64,000 nucleotides of DNA, taken from positions 1-64,000 of the forward strand of contig NZ_BMDG01000018.1 of NCBI RefSeq assembly GCF_014635665.1, given 5' to 3'. This document shows positions 25,413 through 34,828 of this stretch, piece by piece. A program made the translations under genes and the position numbers. How positions within the stretch are numbered: position 1 is the first letter of the stretch; each line of letters begins with the position of its first letter. The notes beneath the pieces are model-generated. The model was not told where the DNA came from, searched no databases, and saw only the letters and a list, made by a program, of their open reading frames with translations. The stretch is from Isoptericola cucumis (GTDB taxonomy: Bacteria > Actinomycetota > Actinomycetes > Actinomycetales > Cellulomonadaceae).

Positions 25413-25979
25413 ATGGGCGAGCACGACACCGAGCCCGCGGGCGCCTTCGGGCCGCCCGAGGACTCCATGCAGCGGCTCTGGACGCCGCACCGCATGGTGT
25501 ACATCGGGGGGCAGGACAAGCCGGCCGACGGCTCCGTCGCCCAGTGCCCGTTCTGCCGCATCCCGACGCGCGACGACGAGACCGGTCTCGTCGTCGCGCG
25601 CGGGCGCGAGTGCTACGCCGTGCTCAACCTGTACCCGTACAACTCCGGGCACCTCATGGTGCTGCCGTACCGGCACGTGTCGGACTACGTGGACCTGACG
25701 CCCACCGAGACGGCGGAGCTCGCCACCATGACGCAGACGGCGGTGCGCGCCCTGCGGGCCGCCTTCGCCCCGGCAGGGTTCAACCTCGGCATGAACCAGG
25801 GCGAGGTGGCGGGGGCCGGCATCGCGGCGCACCTGCACCAGCACGTGGTGCCCCGGTGGCTCGGCGACGCGAACTTCCTGCCGGTCGTGGGCCAGACGAA
25901 GGCGCTCCCGGAGCTGCTCGCGGAGACCCGGGCGCGGGTCGCCGCCGCGTGGGACGGCGTGGACGGGGGCGATGCCTGA
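25413..25979 (+). CDS. HIT-domain protein (Ap4A phosphorylase/hydrolase-like)
   Basis: The 188-residue protein carries the histidine-triad motif AAHLHQHVVPRW, whose middle His is the nucleophile that forms a nucleotidyl intermediate. CPFCRIP near residues 45-51 is a probable zinc site and LNLYPYNSGHLMVLPYRHV is the standard HIT core. The order thrS-HIT-pgsA matches the M. tuberculosis Rv2613c locus, whose product is a diadenosine tetraphosphate phosphorylase, so a similar role is likely. It starts two bases after the thrS stop, and its own stop overlaps pgsA (TGATG). Confidence 0.9.
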   Translation: MGEHDTEPAGAFGPPEDSMQRLWTPHRMVYIGGQDKPADGSVAQCPFCRIPTRDDETGLVVARGRECYAVLNLYPYNSGHLMVLPYRHVSDYVDLTPTETAELATMTQTAVRALRAAFAPAGFNLGMNQGEVAGAGIAAHLHQHVVPRWLGDANFLPVVGQTKALPELLAETRARVAAAWDGVDGGDA

Positions 25980-26656
25980 TGTTCTCCCGCCTGCGCGGTG
26001 CGATGCAGGGGTTCTGGAAGCCCCTGGCGACGCTGCTTCTGCGGTGGGGCGTGTCCCCGGACGCCGTGACGATCGCGGGCACCGTGATCGTCAGCGCCCT
26101 CGCCCTCACCCTTCTTCCCACGGGCCACCTCCTGCTCGGTGGCCTCCTCATCGGCGTCTTCGTGCTGACGGACTCCCTCGACGGGGTCATGGCCCGCATG
26201 TCGGGGCGTACGGGTCCGTGGGGGGCGTTCCTCGACTCGACGCTCGACCGCGTCTCCGACGGCGCCGTGTTCGTCGGGATCACCCTGTGGTTCGTGCTGC
26301 ACCCCGACGAGCCGTACGCGACCTGGGGCGCCGTTGCCGCGCTGGCCTGCCTGGTGCTCGGGTCCGTCGTGCCCTACGCCCGTGCCCGCGCCGAGAGCGT
26401 GGGCGCGACGGCCGCGGTCGGGATCGCGGAGCGCGCCGACCGGCTGTTCCTCGCGCTGGCGGGCATCACCTTCGTCCCGCTCGGCGTGCCGGTGCTCGTG
26501 GCCGTGGTGGTGCTGACCCTGCTCGCCGCCGCGAGCGCCGTCACCATCGTGCAGCGGGTCGCCACGGTGCGCCGGCAGCTCACGGCCGGCTCTGCGACCG
26601 GTGCTGCGACCGACGCCGCGACCGACCGCGCGCCCGACCAGGAGCCGGAGGCCTGA
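25979..26656 (+). CDS. pgsA: Phosphatidylinositol phosphate synthase (CDP-alcohol phosphatidyltransferase)
   Basis: The 225-residue membrane enzyme joins CDP-diacylglycerol and inositol 3-phosphate, the first step to phosphatidylinositol and its mannosides. The family signature DxxDGxxARx8GxxxDxxxD is complete with Asp65, Asp68, Asp86 and Asp90. About six membrane helices are visible. The first 25 residues are amphipathic as in the crystallised actinobacterial enzymes. The tail after residue 205 is a poorly conserved Thr/Ala/Asp stretch. Start and stop overlap both neighbours as TGATG. Function is assigned by motif plus synteny with patA and pimA. Confidence 0.92.
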   Translation: MFSRLRGAMQGFWKPLATLLLRWGVSPDAVTIAGTVIVSALALTLLPTGHLLLGGLLIGVFVLTDSLDGVMARMSGRTGPWGAFLDSTLDRVSDGAVFVGITLWFVLHPDEPYATWGAVAALACLVLGSVVPYARARAESVGATAAVGIAERADRLFLALAGITFVPLGVPVLVAVVVLTLLAAASAVTIVQRVATVRRQLTAGSATGAATDAATDRAPDQEPEA

Positions 26657-27642
26657 TGCACCTCGACGTCGCCAAGCTCTACACCTTCGCGTGGCGGCAC
26701 GCGCCGAAGGTCCCGGAGCCCGTCCTGCGGGCCGCCTTCACGCTCGTCGCCGACGTCACCTGGTGCTGCCGCACCCAGGGGGTGCGGCGCCTGGAGGCGA
26801 ACTACGCCCGCGTGCGCCCCGACCTCGACGGCCCGGCGCTGCGCCGCCTCACCCGTGCGGGCATGCGGTCGTACATGCGGTACTTCCGGGAGGCGTTCAC
26901 GCTCCAGGGCGCGACGCCCGAGCAGGTCACCGCTCGCGTGCGCGTCGAAGGCCTCGAGAACCTGCAGCCGCACGTCGACGCCGGGCGCGGGGTGTCCCTC
27001 GCGCTCGCGCACCTCGGCAACTGGGACCTCGCCGGCGCGTACGCGAGCGCGCACATCGCCCCGGTGCTCACCGTCGCGGAGCGGCTGAAGCCGGAAGAGC
27101 TGTTCCAGGAGTTCGTCGCCTTCCGCCGCTCGCTCGGGATCGAGGCGCTGCCGCTGGGCGACGCGGACGTCTTCCGCAGCCTGGTGCGGGGCGGGGCGGC
27201 GGGAGGCGTCATCATCCCGCTGCTGGCCGACCGGGACCTCACCGCCCGCGGGATCGAGGTCGACCTGTGCGGGCACCGGGCGCGGGTCGCCGCCGGCCCC
27301 GCGACCCTGGCGCTCACCGCGAAGGTGCCGCTCGTGCCGGTCGGGATCACGTACGAGCGCCTGACGGGCGAGCGGAGGCGGGTCGCGGGCACGGCGTGGG
27401 GCATCGTGCTGCGGTTCTACCCCGAGGTCCCCGTGCCGGACGTGACCACGGCCGCCGGCAAGCCCGACCGCCGGGCGCAGGCGGCGCTCATGACGCAGGG
27501 CTGGGTCGACGCCGTCGGGCGCACCCTGGTGGAGAGCACCCAGGACTGGCACATGCTGCAGCGGGTCTTCGTCGACGACCTCGACCAGGAGCGCTACGCC
27601 CGCACGCAGGCCGCCGACGCGAGAGAGGCCCGAGCCCGATGA
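26656..27642 (+). CDS. patA: Phosphatidylinositol mannoside acyltransferase
   Basis: The 328-residue membrane-associated enzyme belongs to the LpxL/HtrB-like lysophospholipid acyltransferases. The catalytic HxxxxD motif is seen as HLGNWD near residue 118, and VIIPLLADRDLTARGIEV is the conserved acceptor region. In mycobacteria the homologue acylates the 6-position of the mannose of PIM1/PIM2. The start overlaps pgsA (TGATG) and the stop overlaps pimA (ATGA), so the lipid operon is tightly coupled. Confidence 0.92.
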   Translation: MHLDVAKLYTFAWRHAPKVPEPVLRAAFTLVADVTWCCRTQGVRRLEANYARVRPDLDGPALRRLTRAGMRSYMRYFREAFTLQGATPEQVTARVRVEGLENLQPHVDAGRGVSLALAHLGNWDLAGAYASAHIAPVLTVAERLKPEELFQEFVAFRRSLGIEALPLGDADVFRSLVRGGAAGGVIIPLLADRDLTARGIEVDLCGHRARVAAGPATLALTAKVPLVPVGITYERLTGERRRVAGTAWGIVLRFYPEVPVPDVTTAAGKPDRRAQAALMTQGWVDAVGRTLVESTQDWHMLQRVFVDDLDQERYARTQAADAREARAR

Positions 27643-28901
27643 CCGGTCCCGTCGAGACGATGCCGTCGCCCGCGGTGGGCGTCCGCCCGCTGCGCGTGGG
27701 CATCGTCTGCCCCTACTCGTTCGACGCCCCCGGCGGCGTGCAGTTCCACGTGCGCGACCTGGCCCAGGAGCTGCAGCGCCAGGGCCACGAGGTCTCGGTG
27801 CTCGCGCCGGCCGACGAAGGCACCCCGGTCCCGGAGGTCGTCACCTCCGCCGGCCGCGCGGTCGCCGTGCGCTACAACGGCTCCGTCGCGCGCCTGTCGT
27901 TCGGCCCGCGGGCCGCGTCCCGCGTGCGCCGCTGGATCGAGGCGGGCGACTTCGACGTGCTGCACCTGCACGAGCCGATGGTGCCCAGCCTCGCGATGCT
28001 GGCGCTGTGGGTCGCCGAGGTGCCGGTGGTGGCCACGTTCCACACGTCCCAGGAGCGCTCGCGCGCGCTGCAGGTGGCCTACCCGCTGCTGCGCCAGTCG
28101 CTGGAGAAGATCGCGGCGCGCATCGCCGTGTCGGAGGACGCGCGCCGCACCCTGGTGGAGCACCTGGGCGGGGACGCCGTGGTCATCCCCAACGGGGTCT
28201 ACGTCGACGCGTTCACGGCGGCCGCGCCCGCCGAGCGGTGGCGCGGCACGCCCGACGCCCCGACGATCGCCTTCCTCGGCCGGCTGGACGAGCCGCGCAA
28301 GGGGCTCGAGGTGCTCGCGGCCGCCGCGCCCCGGGTGCTCGCGCACGCTCCCGGCGCGCGGTTCCTCGTGGCGGGCCGGGGTGACGCCGGCCGCGACGCC
28401 GCCGTCGAGGCGCTGGGGCCCCGTGCCGCGTCCTTCGAGTTCCTCGGTGGCGTCAGCGACGAGGAGAAGGCGTCCCTGCTCGCGTCCGCGGACCTGTACG
28501 TCGCGCCGCAGACGGGCGGCGAGAGCTTCGGCATCGTCCTGGTCGAGGCGATGAGCGCCGGCGCCGGCGTCGTCGCGAGCGACCTCGGTGCGTTCCGGCG
28601 GGTGCTCGACGACGGCGCGGCGGGGCGGCTGTTCCGCACCGGCGAGCCCGACGACCTGGCGCGGGCCCTGATCGAGGCCCTCGACGACCCGGCCGGCACC
28701 GCCGTGCGCCGCGATCGTGCGAGCGCGTTCGTGCAGCAGTTCGACTGGACGGCCGTCACCGAGCAGGTGCTCGCCGTGTACGAGATGGCGGTCGCCGCGG
28801 GCGACGCGCTGGGCAGCGAGGAGGCGCTCGCCGCCGTGGCACGCGACGAGCGGGCCGGATGGCGGCGGGTGCGCCGCACGGCAGGGGGTGAGGGCGCATG
28901 A
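27639..28901 (+). CDS. pimA: GDP-mannose:phosphatidylinositol alpha-mannosyltransferase
   Basis: The 420-residue GT-B glycosyltransferase (GT4 family) transfers the first mannose from GDP-mannose to phosphatidylinositol. Recognisable parts are PYSFDAPGGVQFHVRDLAQEL (N-terminal glycine loop), LHLHEPMVPSLAMLAL, TFHTSQERS, FLGRLDEPRKGLEVL (nucleotide domain) and GGESFGIVLVEAMSAG (E-x7-E catalytic motif). It follows pgsA and patA in the mycobacterial order. The C-terminal 40 residues are extended and basic, perhaps for membrane contact. The stop overlaps the next gene as ATGA. Confidence 0.95.
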   Translation: MTGPVETMPSPAVGVRPLRVGIVCPYSFDAPGGVQFHVRDLAQELQRQGHEVSVLAPADEGTPVPEVVTSAGRAVAVRYNGSVARLSFGPRAASRVRRWIEAGDFDVLHLHEPMVPSLAMLALWVAEVPVVATFHTSQERSRALQVAYPLLRQSLEKIAARIAVSEDARRTLVEHLGGDAVVIPNGVYVDAFTAAAPAERWRGTPDAPTIAFLGRLDEPRKGLEVLAAAAPRVLAHAPGARFLVAGRGDAGRDAAVEALGPRAASFEFLGGVSDEEKASLLASADLYVAPQTGGESFGIVLVEAMSAGAGVVASDLGAFRRVLDDGAAGRLFRTGEPDDLARALIEALDDPAGTAVRRDRASAFVQQFDWTAVTEQVLAVYEMAVAAGDALGSEEALAAVARDERAGWRRVRRTAGGEGA

Positions 28902-29485
28902 GCTGGTCGGAGATCGCGCTCGTCGTGATCGTCGTGGCGGCGGTCGTGGTGTGGCTCGCCTGGATCTCGGCGTCCCGCCTGGACCGCCTGCACCGCAAGG
29001 TCGTCGCGTCGCGGCTGGCGCTGCAGGCGCAGCTTGCGCGCCGGGCCGGCGCCGCGATCGACCTCGCGTCGTCGGGGCTGCTCGACCCGGCCGGGGCCGT
29101 GCTCGTCGCCGACGCGGGCTTCGCCGTCGTGGAGGACCCCGCAGGCCCGCCGCCGCCCGGTGGCGAGCTCGGGCTGGGCGGACTCGGGGCGGCGCGCGAG
29201 CGCGCGGAGAGCGGGCTGTCGGCGACGCTGCGTTCCGCGCTGGGCGACGACGACGCGATCCGCGAGCTGCGCGCCGGCACCGACGGCGAGACGCTCGTCG
29301 GGGCGCTCGCCGCCGCGTGGTACCGGGCGCAGCTCGCCCGTCGGTTCCACAACGAGGCGGTCGCCCAGGCACAGCGGGCGCGGCGCACGTGGTACGTGCG
29401 GCTGCTGCACCTGTCCGGCCGGGCGGCCGTGCCCCAGACCGTCGAGCTGGACGACCAGATGCCGGCCGGTCTCGGCCGGTCGTGA
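28898..29485 (+). CDS. Single-pass membrane protein with LemA-like layout
   Basis: The 195-residue protein has one N-terminal membrane helix (residues about 5-26, IALVVIVVAAVVVWLAW), a short Ser-Arg-Leu-Asp-Arg segment, then a mostly helical cytoplasmic or external domain ending in a helix rich in Arg/Ala (FHNEAVAQAQRARRTWYVRLL). The topology resembles LemA proteins, but sequence similarity is too weak to claim the family. It is translationally coupled to pimA (ATGA) and lies between the lipid genes and pdxS in this actinobacterial order. Function unknown. Confidence 0.75.
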   Translation: MSWSEIALVVIVVAAVVVWLAWISASRLDRLHRKVVASRLALQAQLARRAGAAIDLASSGLLDPAGAVLVADAGFAVVEDPAGPPPPGGELGLGGLGAARERAESGLSATLRSALGDDDAIRELRAGTDGETLVGALAAAWYRAQLARRFHNEAVAQAQRARRTWYVRLLHLSGRAAVPQTVELDDQMPAGLGRS

Positions 29486-29515
29486 CCGCTGCCCCTGAGC
29501 GGGCGCGCGCGACCG

Positions 29516-29521
29516 TAGGAT
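29516..29521 (+). promoter_or_regulatory. Putative -10 box of pdxS
   Basis: TAGGAT fits TANNNT and would start transcription near 29528. This makes the in-frame ATG at 29520 untranslatable from that promoter and favours the TTG at 29571 as the pdxS start, with a leader of about 43 nt. Confidence 0.45.
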
Positions 29522-29570
29522 GGCCTGGAGGCGTGACACCGGTCACGCCGCGGACACGAGCGAGGTTGCG

Positions 29571-30491
29571 TTGAGCGAGAGCACCGGGAACCACGGCGCC
29601 ACGGGCGCCGGCGAGGTGGGCACCGCCCGCGTCAAGCGGGGCATGGCCGAGATGCTCAAGGGTGGCGTCATCATGGACGTCGTCACCGCGGAGCAGGCGA
29701 AGATCGCCGAGGACGCGGGGGCCGTCGCCGTGATGGCGCTCGAGCGCGTGCCGGCCGACATCCGTGCCCAGGGCGGGGTGTCGCGGATGAGCGACCCCGA
29801 CATGATCGACGGCATCGTCGAGGCCGTCTCCATCCCGGTGATGGCCAAGGCGCGCATTGGCCACTTCGTCGAGGCGCAGGTGCTCCAGTCCCTCGGGGTC
29901 GACTACGTCGACGAGTCCGAGGTCCTGACCCCCGCCGACTATGCCAACCACATCGACAAGTGGCAGTTCACCGTGCCGTTCGTGTGCGGCGCCACCAACC
30001 TCGGCGAGGCGCTGCGCCGCATCACCGAGGGCGCGGCGATGATCCGTTCCAAGGGCGAGGCCGGCACGGGCGACGTGTCGAACGCGACCACGCACATGCG
30101 CCAGATCCGCGCGCAGATCCGCCGGCTGACCTCGATGGAGCCCGACGAGCTGTTCGTCGCCGCCAAGGAGCTGCAGGCGCCGTACGAGCTCGTCGCCGAG
30201 ATCGCGCGCACCGGCAAGCTCCCCGTGGTGCTGTTCACCGCGGGCGGCATCGCGACGCCCGCCGACGCGGCGATGATGATGCAGCTCGGGGCCGAGGGCG
30301 TGTTCGTGGGGTCCGGCATCTTCAAGTCCGGCGACCCTGTCGCGCGCGCCAAGGCGATCGTGCAGGCCACCACCTTCTACGACGACCCCTCCGTGATCGC
30401 GAAGGTCTCGCGCGGCCTGGGCGAGGCGATGGTCGGGATCAACGTCGAGGAGGAGCCCGAGCCGGTCCGGCTGGCCGAGCGCGGCTGGTGA
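29571..30491 (+). CDS. pdxS: Pyridoxal 5'-phosphate synthase, PdxS subunit
   Basis: The 306-residue (beta/alpha)8 enzyme condenses ribose 5-phosphate, glyceraldehyde 3-phosphate and ammonia to pyridoxal 5'-phosphate. Conserved parts are [22 protein letters not shown] (positions 22-43), [20 protein letters not shown] with the Schiff-base Lys93, and the phosphate loops [17 protein letters not shown] and [12 protein letters not shown]. The TTG start is chosen because it gives the normal length, follows a GAGG, and lies behind a TAGGAT promoter. PdxS needs the glutaminase PdxT, encoded at 35542, which is separated from it by about 5 kb of unrelated genes. Confidence 0.96.
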   Translation: MSESTGNHGATGAGEVGTARVKRGMAEMLKGGVIMDVVTAEQAKIAEDAGAVAVMALERVPADIRAQGGVSRMSDPDMIDGIVEAVSIPVMAKARIGHFVEAQVLQSLGVDYVDESEVLTPADYANHIDKWQFTVPFVCGATNLGEALRRITEGAAMIRSKGEAGTGDVSNATTHMRQIRAQIRRLTSMEPDELFVAAKELQAPYELVAEIARTGKLPVVLFTAGGIATPADAAMMMQLGAEGVFVGSGIFKSGDPVARAKAIVQATTFYDDPSVIAKVSRGLGEAMVGINVEEEPEPVRLAERGW

Positions 30492-30539
30492 CGCCCCGCT
30501 CCGGGGGCTGACGGGCCGGCCCGCGGGGTCCTGCCCACC

Positions 30540-30583
30540 CGGTACCGGCCCGGTGCCGGCCCGGTGTCAGCCCGGTTCAGCTC
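30540..30583. repeat. Degenerate 11-bp tandem repeat
   Basis: Four imperfect copies of CGGTGCCGGCC run from 30540 to 30583, across the gap between pdxS and the convergent CrtA-like gene and into its stop codon. Together with GC stems just upstream (30493-30510) it may form the transcription stop for both converging genes. Confidence 0.6.
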
Positions 30584-31275
30584 AGCGGCACGATCCCGGT
30601 CCGCCCCTCCCAGGTGCCGTGCTCCGCGAGCGGGCGGAAGCGGAACGTCGCGAACTCGTGGTGGAAGTCGCGACGACGACGTTCGACCATGGCGTCCGCG
30701 TGCCGTCGGTCCGGGTGGTCGCCGGCGCGGCCGTGCACCATCTGCTCCATCTCGCGCACGGTGCGCCACACGGAGAAGGTGGCGATGGTGCGCGGCGGCC
30801 GGACGGCGGCCAGGGCCAGCGTGGTGCCGGGGTGGTCGCGCACCTGGCGTTCGACGGGTCGGCCCCAGCGCAGGAACCGGGGCACCTCGGGCAGGCGCAT
30901 CCGCGCGACCGTCACCGCGACCACGGGTTCGTCCTGGTCCCAGCCGCCCGTCCGGGCGGGCAGGCCGGGCAGGGCCGCGAGCCGCGACCAGCGGCGCAGG
31001 TACTCCAGGCGGACGTGCCACCCGGCCGCCAGGTGACGGCCGAGGGCGTCCTCGGACAGGAAGCGGTCCACGGCGTCCTCGTCGCACCACTGCGCGAACA
31101 CCGCGATGCGTCTCAGCTGCAGCCGGTCCAGAGAGACGGCCGGCGCCCCCAGGCGCATGAGGGCCAGGCACTCGGCGTGGTCCAGCCCGGGAGCGCCGGT
31201 GCTCGACGGCGGTCGCAGCAGCGCGCGTGCCGTCACGGCGGCGGGCAGCTCGGCGAGGTGGAACGTGTGGATCAT
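30577..31275 (-). CDS. Spheroidene monooxygenase (CrtA)-like protein
   Basis: The 232-residue protein starts MIHTFHLAELP and contains the CrtA-family segments RLGAPAVSLDRLQLRRIAVFAQW, ATFSVWRTVREMEQMVHG and HADAMVERRRRDFHHEFATFRF, then GTWEGR near the C terminus. In phototrophs CrtA oxidises spheroidene; in actinobacteria relatives of unknown substrate are common and usually lie outside carotenoid clusters, as here. A haem-binding or alpha/beta-barrel monooxygenase role is likely but unproven. The ATG overlaps the corrected stop of the upstream gene (ATGA), so the two should be one operon divergent from hrpB. Confidence 0.8.
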   Translation of the reverse strand: MIHTFHLAELPAAVTARALLRPPSSTGAPGLDHAECLALMRLGAPAVSLDRLQLRRIAVFAQWCDEDAVDRFLSEDALGRHLAAGWHVRLEYLRRWSRLAALPGLPARTGGWDQDEPVVAVTVARMRLPEVPRFLRWGRPVERQVRDHPGTTLALAAVRPPRTIATFSVWRTVREMEQMVHGRAGDHPDRRHADAMVERRRRDFHHEFATFRFRPLAEHGTWEGRTGIVPLS

Positions 31276-32139
31276 CGGGCGCGCTCCATCTTGTAGTGCA
31301 GCCGCATCATCCAGGTGCGCCAGATCCGCAGCTCGTGGTCGGTACGGAGCACCCCGTCCGGGTCGAGGGACAGCCGGAAGGTCTCGTGGAGCGGGACGCG
31401 CGCGGCGTAGTCCCGCCCGCCGTCGTGGACCACGACGTACGCGCCGTCCTGCCCGAACCGCCCCGGGGGGCGACTCCAGGACGAGTCCGCCGCCGTCGCC
31501 GACGACCGGGCGCAGGAACACCTGGACGTTGCCGGACTCGAGCGGGAACGCGACGTGCACGCTCGGCCGTGCCGCGCCGGGGAGCCGGCGCGCCGAGTAG
31601 CACCCGCTGAACACGTAGCGGCCCGACGGGCGGAGCGTCCGCAGCCACGCGGCGCCCACCTGCTCGCCGTCCCCGTCGCGGATCACGCGGACCTGGCTGT
31701 CCATCCCGTGCGCGACGTCGAGCGGGCGCATCGGGAGGGACAGCTGCTCCACCCGGCGGCCGAACAACCGCGCGACCAGCTCGCCGGCCGGCCAGAACAG
31801 GGGCGACCAGCCGCTCCACACCTCCATGTGCCAGGCGGCGGTGTGCTCGTAGAAGTCGCGGACCCGCCGGTCCAGCCGGGCGGCGTCGAACCCGGGCCCG
31901 TCGAGGACCGTCATCGCCGGGAGCAGGCCGGGTGCGGGGCCTGCCGCAGGGGCCGTGGCCGCGGCGGCGTCGTCGACCGTGCCGCCGTGGTGCGCGGCCT
32001 CGGCGGCGAGCCAGCCGTCCCCGACGGTGGAGGAGCGGCTCGTCGGCGCGCGCAACCAGGAGTGGTCGGAGGCGAGATCGACGCGCTTGCCGACCAGGCG
32101 CCAGAACTTCCGGGACCCGAGGTCCAGCAGGTGGTTCAC
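31272..32139 (-). CDS. DUF4166-like conserved protein, frameshifted near 31461-31470
   Basis: The 5' part runs from a GTG at 32139 (preceded by GGAAGGA) through VRDFYEHTAAWHMEVWSGWS, LPMRPLDVAHGMDSQVRV and VHVAFPLESGNVQVFLRPV. At about 31465, inside a C4G6 run, the conserved frame breaks: the matching continuation (FGQDGAYVVVHDGGRDYAARV, VLRTDHELRIWRTW, LHYKMERAR) is read one base off and ends at a TGA at 31272-31274 that overlaps the CrtA-like start. The span is one base over a multiple of three, consistent with one extra G. As written, the first frame has no stop and runs into the CrtA-like gene. Either a sequencing error or a true recent mutation. Function unknown. Confidence 0.72.
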
Positions 32140-32208
32140 GGGAGCGCATCCTTCCAGGTCGCCGGCGCCGCCGTCGGTCGGGTGAGCGGTTGGGCCGTGG
32201 TGGTCGGC

Positions 32209-32214
32209 TACCGT
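32209..32214 (+). promoter_or_regulatory. Putative -10 box of hrpB
   Basis: TACCGT ends 6 nt before the GTG at 32221, which fits a leaderless transcript. No clear -35 element. Confidence 0.45.
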
Positions 32215-32220
32215 CGGGGC

Positions 32221-34743
32221 GTGCTGCTGCCTGAGTCGTCGGTGCCCGGGGCAGACCTGCCCGTGCGGGCGGTCCTGCCCGCCACGGTCGACGCCGTCCG
32301 GTCGCGCGGGACCGCGGTGCTGGTCGCGCCGCCCGGGTCGGGCAAGACCTCGCTGCTGCCGCTCGCGCTGGCCGACGCGCTCGGAGGCACGATCCTCGTC
32401 GCCGAGCCGCGAAGGATGGCGACCCGCGCGGCCGCGAGCCGGCTGGCGTCGCTGGTCGGCGAGCCGCTCGGGCAGCGGATCGGCTACGCGATGCGGGGCG
32501 AGCGCAGCGGCGGGAAGGGCCTGCGCATCGAGGTGGTGACGACGGGGCTCCTGGTCCGGCGCCTGCAGCGGGACCCGGAGCTGCCGGGCGTCTCCGCGAT
32601 CGTGATCGACGAGTGCCACGAGCGGCACCTGGACGCCGACCTGCTGCTCGCGCTCGGCGTCGACATCCGGGCGAACCTGCGGGACGACCTGGCGATCGTC
32701 GCCACCTCGGCCACCGCGGACACGGTCCGGCTGAGCCGTGTGCTGGGCGCCGACGACCCCGCACCGGTGATCTCCGCGTCCGCCGCGCAGTTCGACGTGA
32801 CGACCGAGTGGGCCCCACCACCGTTGCCCACGCCGCTGCTGCCCGGCGGGCGGGTCGACCCGCGCCTGCTGGACCACGTCGCGGCCGTCGTCCGGCGGGG
32901 GATCGCCGAGAACGACGGCGACGTCCTCGTGTTCGTCCCGGGGGAGGCCGAGATCCACGGGGTGACCCGCAGGTTGGCCGGTGAGAACGTCCTGCCGTTG
33001 TTCGGCCGCCAGTCGAGGGCCGAGCAGGAGCGCGCGCTGGCACCGGCCGCCACACGCCGGATCGTGGTCACGACGTCGGTCGCGGAGAGCTCGCTGACGG
33101 TCCCCGGGGTCAGGGTCGTGGTCGACTCCGGTCTGGCCCGGGAGCCACGGACCGACCAGTCCCGTGGCCTCGGGGCGCTGGTCACCTGCCGGGTCTCGAG
33201 GTCGTCGGCCGACCAGCGCGCGGGCCGCGCCGGGCGCGAGGCGCCGGGCCGGGTCTACCGATGCTGGTCCGCCACCGACCACGCGCGTCTCGACGACCAC
33301 CCGGCGCCGGAGATCGCCGTCGCCGACCTGGCGGCCTTCGCGCTCGACCTCGCGGCGTGGGGTGCGCCTGCCGGTGCCGGGCTGACCCTGCTCGACGCGC
33401 CGCCGGCGCCGGCCATGACCGCGGCCACCGAGCTGCTGCGCCGCATCGACGCCGTGGACGACGACGGCCGGATCACGGCGCGCGGCCGGCAGATGACGGA
33501 GATCGGGGTGCATCCTCGCCTCGCGCGTGCGCTGCTGGACGGCACGCCGCGGGTCGGCGCCGACCGGGCGCGCGAGGTCGTCGCGATGCTCTCGGACGAC
33601 TCCGGCCGTGGTTCCGGCGACGACCTGCCGGCCCGCTGGCGGGCCCTTCGCCGTGGCGAGGACCGGGGAGCGACGGCCCGCTGGCGAGAAGAGACGAAGC
33701 GCCTCGGCCGCGGCGCGTCGGGCGGCGCGTCGGGCGGGCCGCCCGGGCACGGGACGCGCGGGGTGCCGGACGATCTCGCGGCGGGGATCGTGGTGGGGCT
33801 GGCCTTCCCCGATCGGATCGCGCGCGCCCGGGGGACCGGCTCGGCGACCTACCAGATGTCCGGCGGCACGGGTGCCGCGCTCGATCCGCAGTCGCCGTTG
33901 CGGGGCACGACCTGGCTGGCGGTCGCGGTCGCCGACCGGGCGCCCGGTCGAGCCGACGCCAGGATCCGGTCCGCGGCGCCGATCGACGAGCAGACCGCGC
34001 GAGACGTCGCGGGTGAGCTCGTGGAGACCACCGACCAGATCCGCTGGGACGACGGCCGGGTCGTGACGCGGCGCGTCGAGACGCTCGGCGCGGTCGTGCT
34101 GGGCGACGTCCCGCTGACGAGTCCCGACCCGCTGCTCGTCCAGGCCGCGGTCCGCGACGGGATCCGCCGCAGCGGCCTGTCCGTCCTGCGCTGGTCGGAG
34201 GCCGCGCTCGCCCTGCGGGAGCGGCTCGCGTTCTGCCACGCCCACCTCGGCGCTCCCTGGCCCGCGGTCGACGACGAGGCCCTGCTGGCCGACCTCGACG
34301 GGTGGCTGGGTGCCGAGCTCGCCGCGGTGCGCAGCGCGCGCGACCTCGCCCGCATCGACGTGGCCTCGGCGCTGCGCCGGCTGCTGCCGTGGCCCGCGGC
34401 GGCCCGGTTCGGCGAGCTCGCGCCGGAGCGGCTCCGGGTCCCGTCGGGCTCCGAGGTCCGGCTCGCGTACGACGGCGTCGAGCCGCCCGTCCTCGCGGTG
34501 AAGCTGCAGGAGGTGTTCGGCTGGACCGCCGCTCCGGCCGTCGCGGACGGCCGTGTGCCGGTCGTGCTCCACCTGCTGTCGCCCGCACGGCGCCCGGTCG
34601 CGATCACGAGCGACCTCGCCTCCTTCTGGGTGCGGGGATACCCCCAGGTCCGTGCCGACCTGCGTGCCCGCTACCCCCGCCACCCGTGGCCGGAGGATCC
34701 GCTCGCCGCCGTCCCGACCGGACGACCGAAGCCCCGCCGGTGA
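32221..34743 (+). CDS. hrpB: ATP-dependent RNA helicase HrpB
   Basis: The 840-residue protein is a DEAH/RHA-type helicase. Seen in order are VAPPGSGKTSLLPLAL (motif I, Lys42), DECHERHLDADLLLAL (motif II, from residue 130), ATSATAD (motif III), VFVPGEAEI, TTSVAESSLTVPGVRVVVDSG and QRAGRAGREAPGRVYR (motif VI), then the HrpB-specific C-terminal region ending YPRHPWPEDPLAAVPTGRPK, a highly characteristic tail. Its cellular role is poorly known. The GTG at 32221 lies behind a TACCGT box. The gene is divergent from the frameshifted DUF4166-like gene. Confidence 0.95.
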   Translation: MLLPESSVPGADLPVRAVLPATVDAVRSRGTAVLVAPPGSGKTSLLPLALADALGGTILVAEPRRMATRAAASRLASLVGEPLGQRIGYAMRGERSGGKGLRIEVVTTGLLVRRLQRDPELPGVSAIVIDECHERHLDADLLLALGVDIRANLRDDLAIVATSATADTVRLSRVLGADDPAPVISASAAQFDVTTEWAPPPLPTPLLPGGRVDPRLLDHVAAVVRRGIAENDGDVLVFVPGEAEIHGVTRRLAGENVLPLFGRQSRAEQERALAPAATRRIVVTTSVAESSLTVPGVRVVVDSGLAREPRTDQSRGLGALVTCRVSRSSADQRAGRAGREAPGRVYRCWSATDHARLDDHPAPEIAVADLAAFALDLAAWGAPAGAGLTLLDAPPAPAMTAATELLRRIDAVDDDGRITARGRQMTEIGVHPRLARALLDGTPRVGADRAREVVAMLSDDSGRGSGDDLPARWRALRRGEDRGATARWREETKRLGRGASGGASGGPPGHGTRGVPDDLAAGIVVGLAFPDRIARARGTGSATYQMSGGTGAALDPQSPLRGTTWLAVAVADRAPGRADARIRSAAPIDEQTARDVAGELVETTDQIRWDDGRVVTRRVETLGAVVLGDVPLTSPDPLLVQAAVRDGIRRSGLSVLRWSEAALALRERLAFCHAHLGAPWPAVDDEALLADLDGWLGAELAAVRSARDLARIDVASALRRLLPWPAAARFGELAPERLRVPSGSEVRLAYDGVEPPVLAVKLQEVFGWTAAPAVADGRVPVVLHLLSPARRPVAITSDLASFWVRGYPQVRADLRARYPRHPWPEDPLAAVPTGRPKPRR

Positions 34744-34828
34744 GCCGCGGACGGCTCGCGCACCCGGACGGCTCACGCACCTGGACGGCCCCGCACGTGG
34801 CGTCGCCGACGGGTGGCCTCTGCGTGGC

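Noticed and set aside
29520-29570. ATG start 17 codons upstream of the chosen pdxS TTG
   Set aside because: The ATG overlaps the likely -10 box and would add a non-conserved extension.
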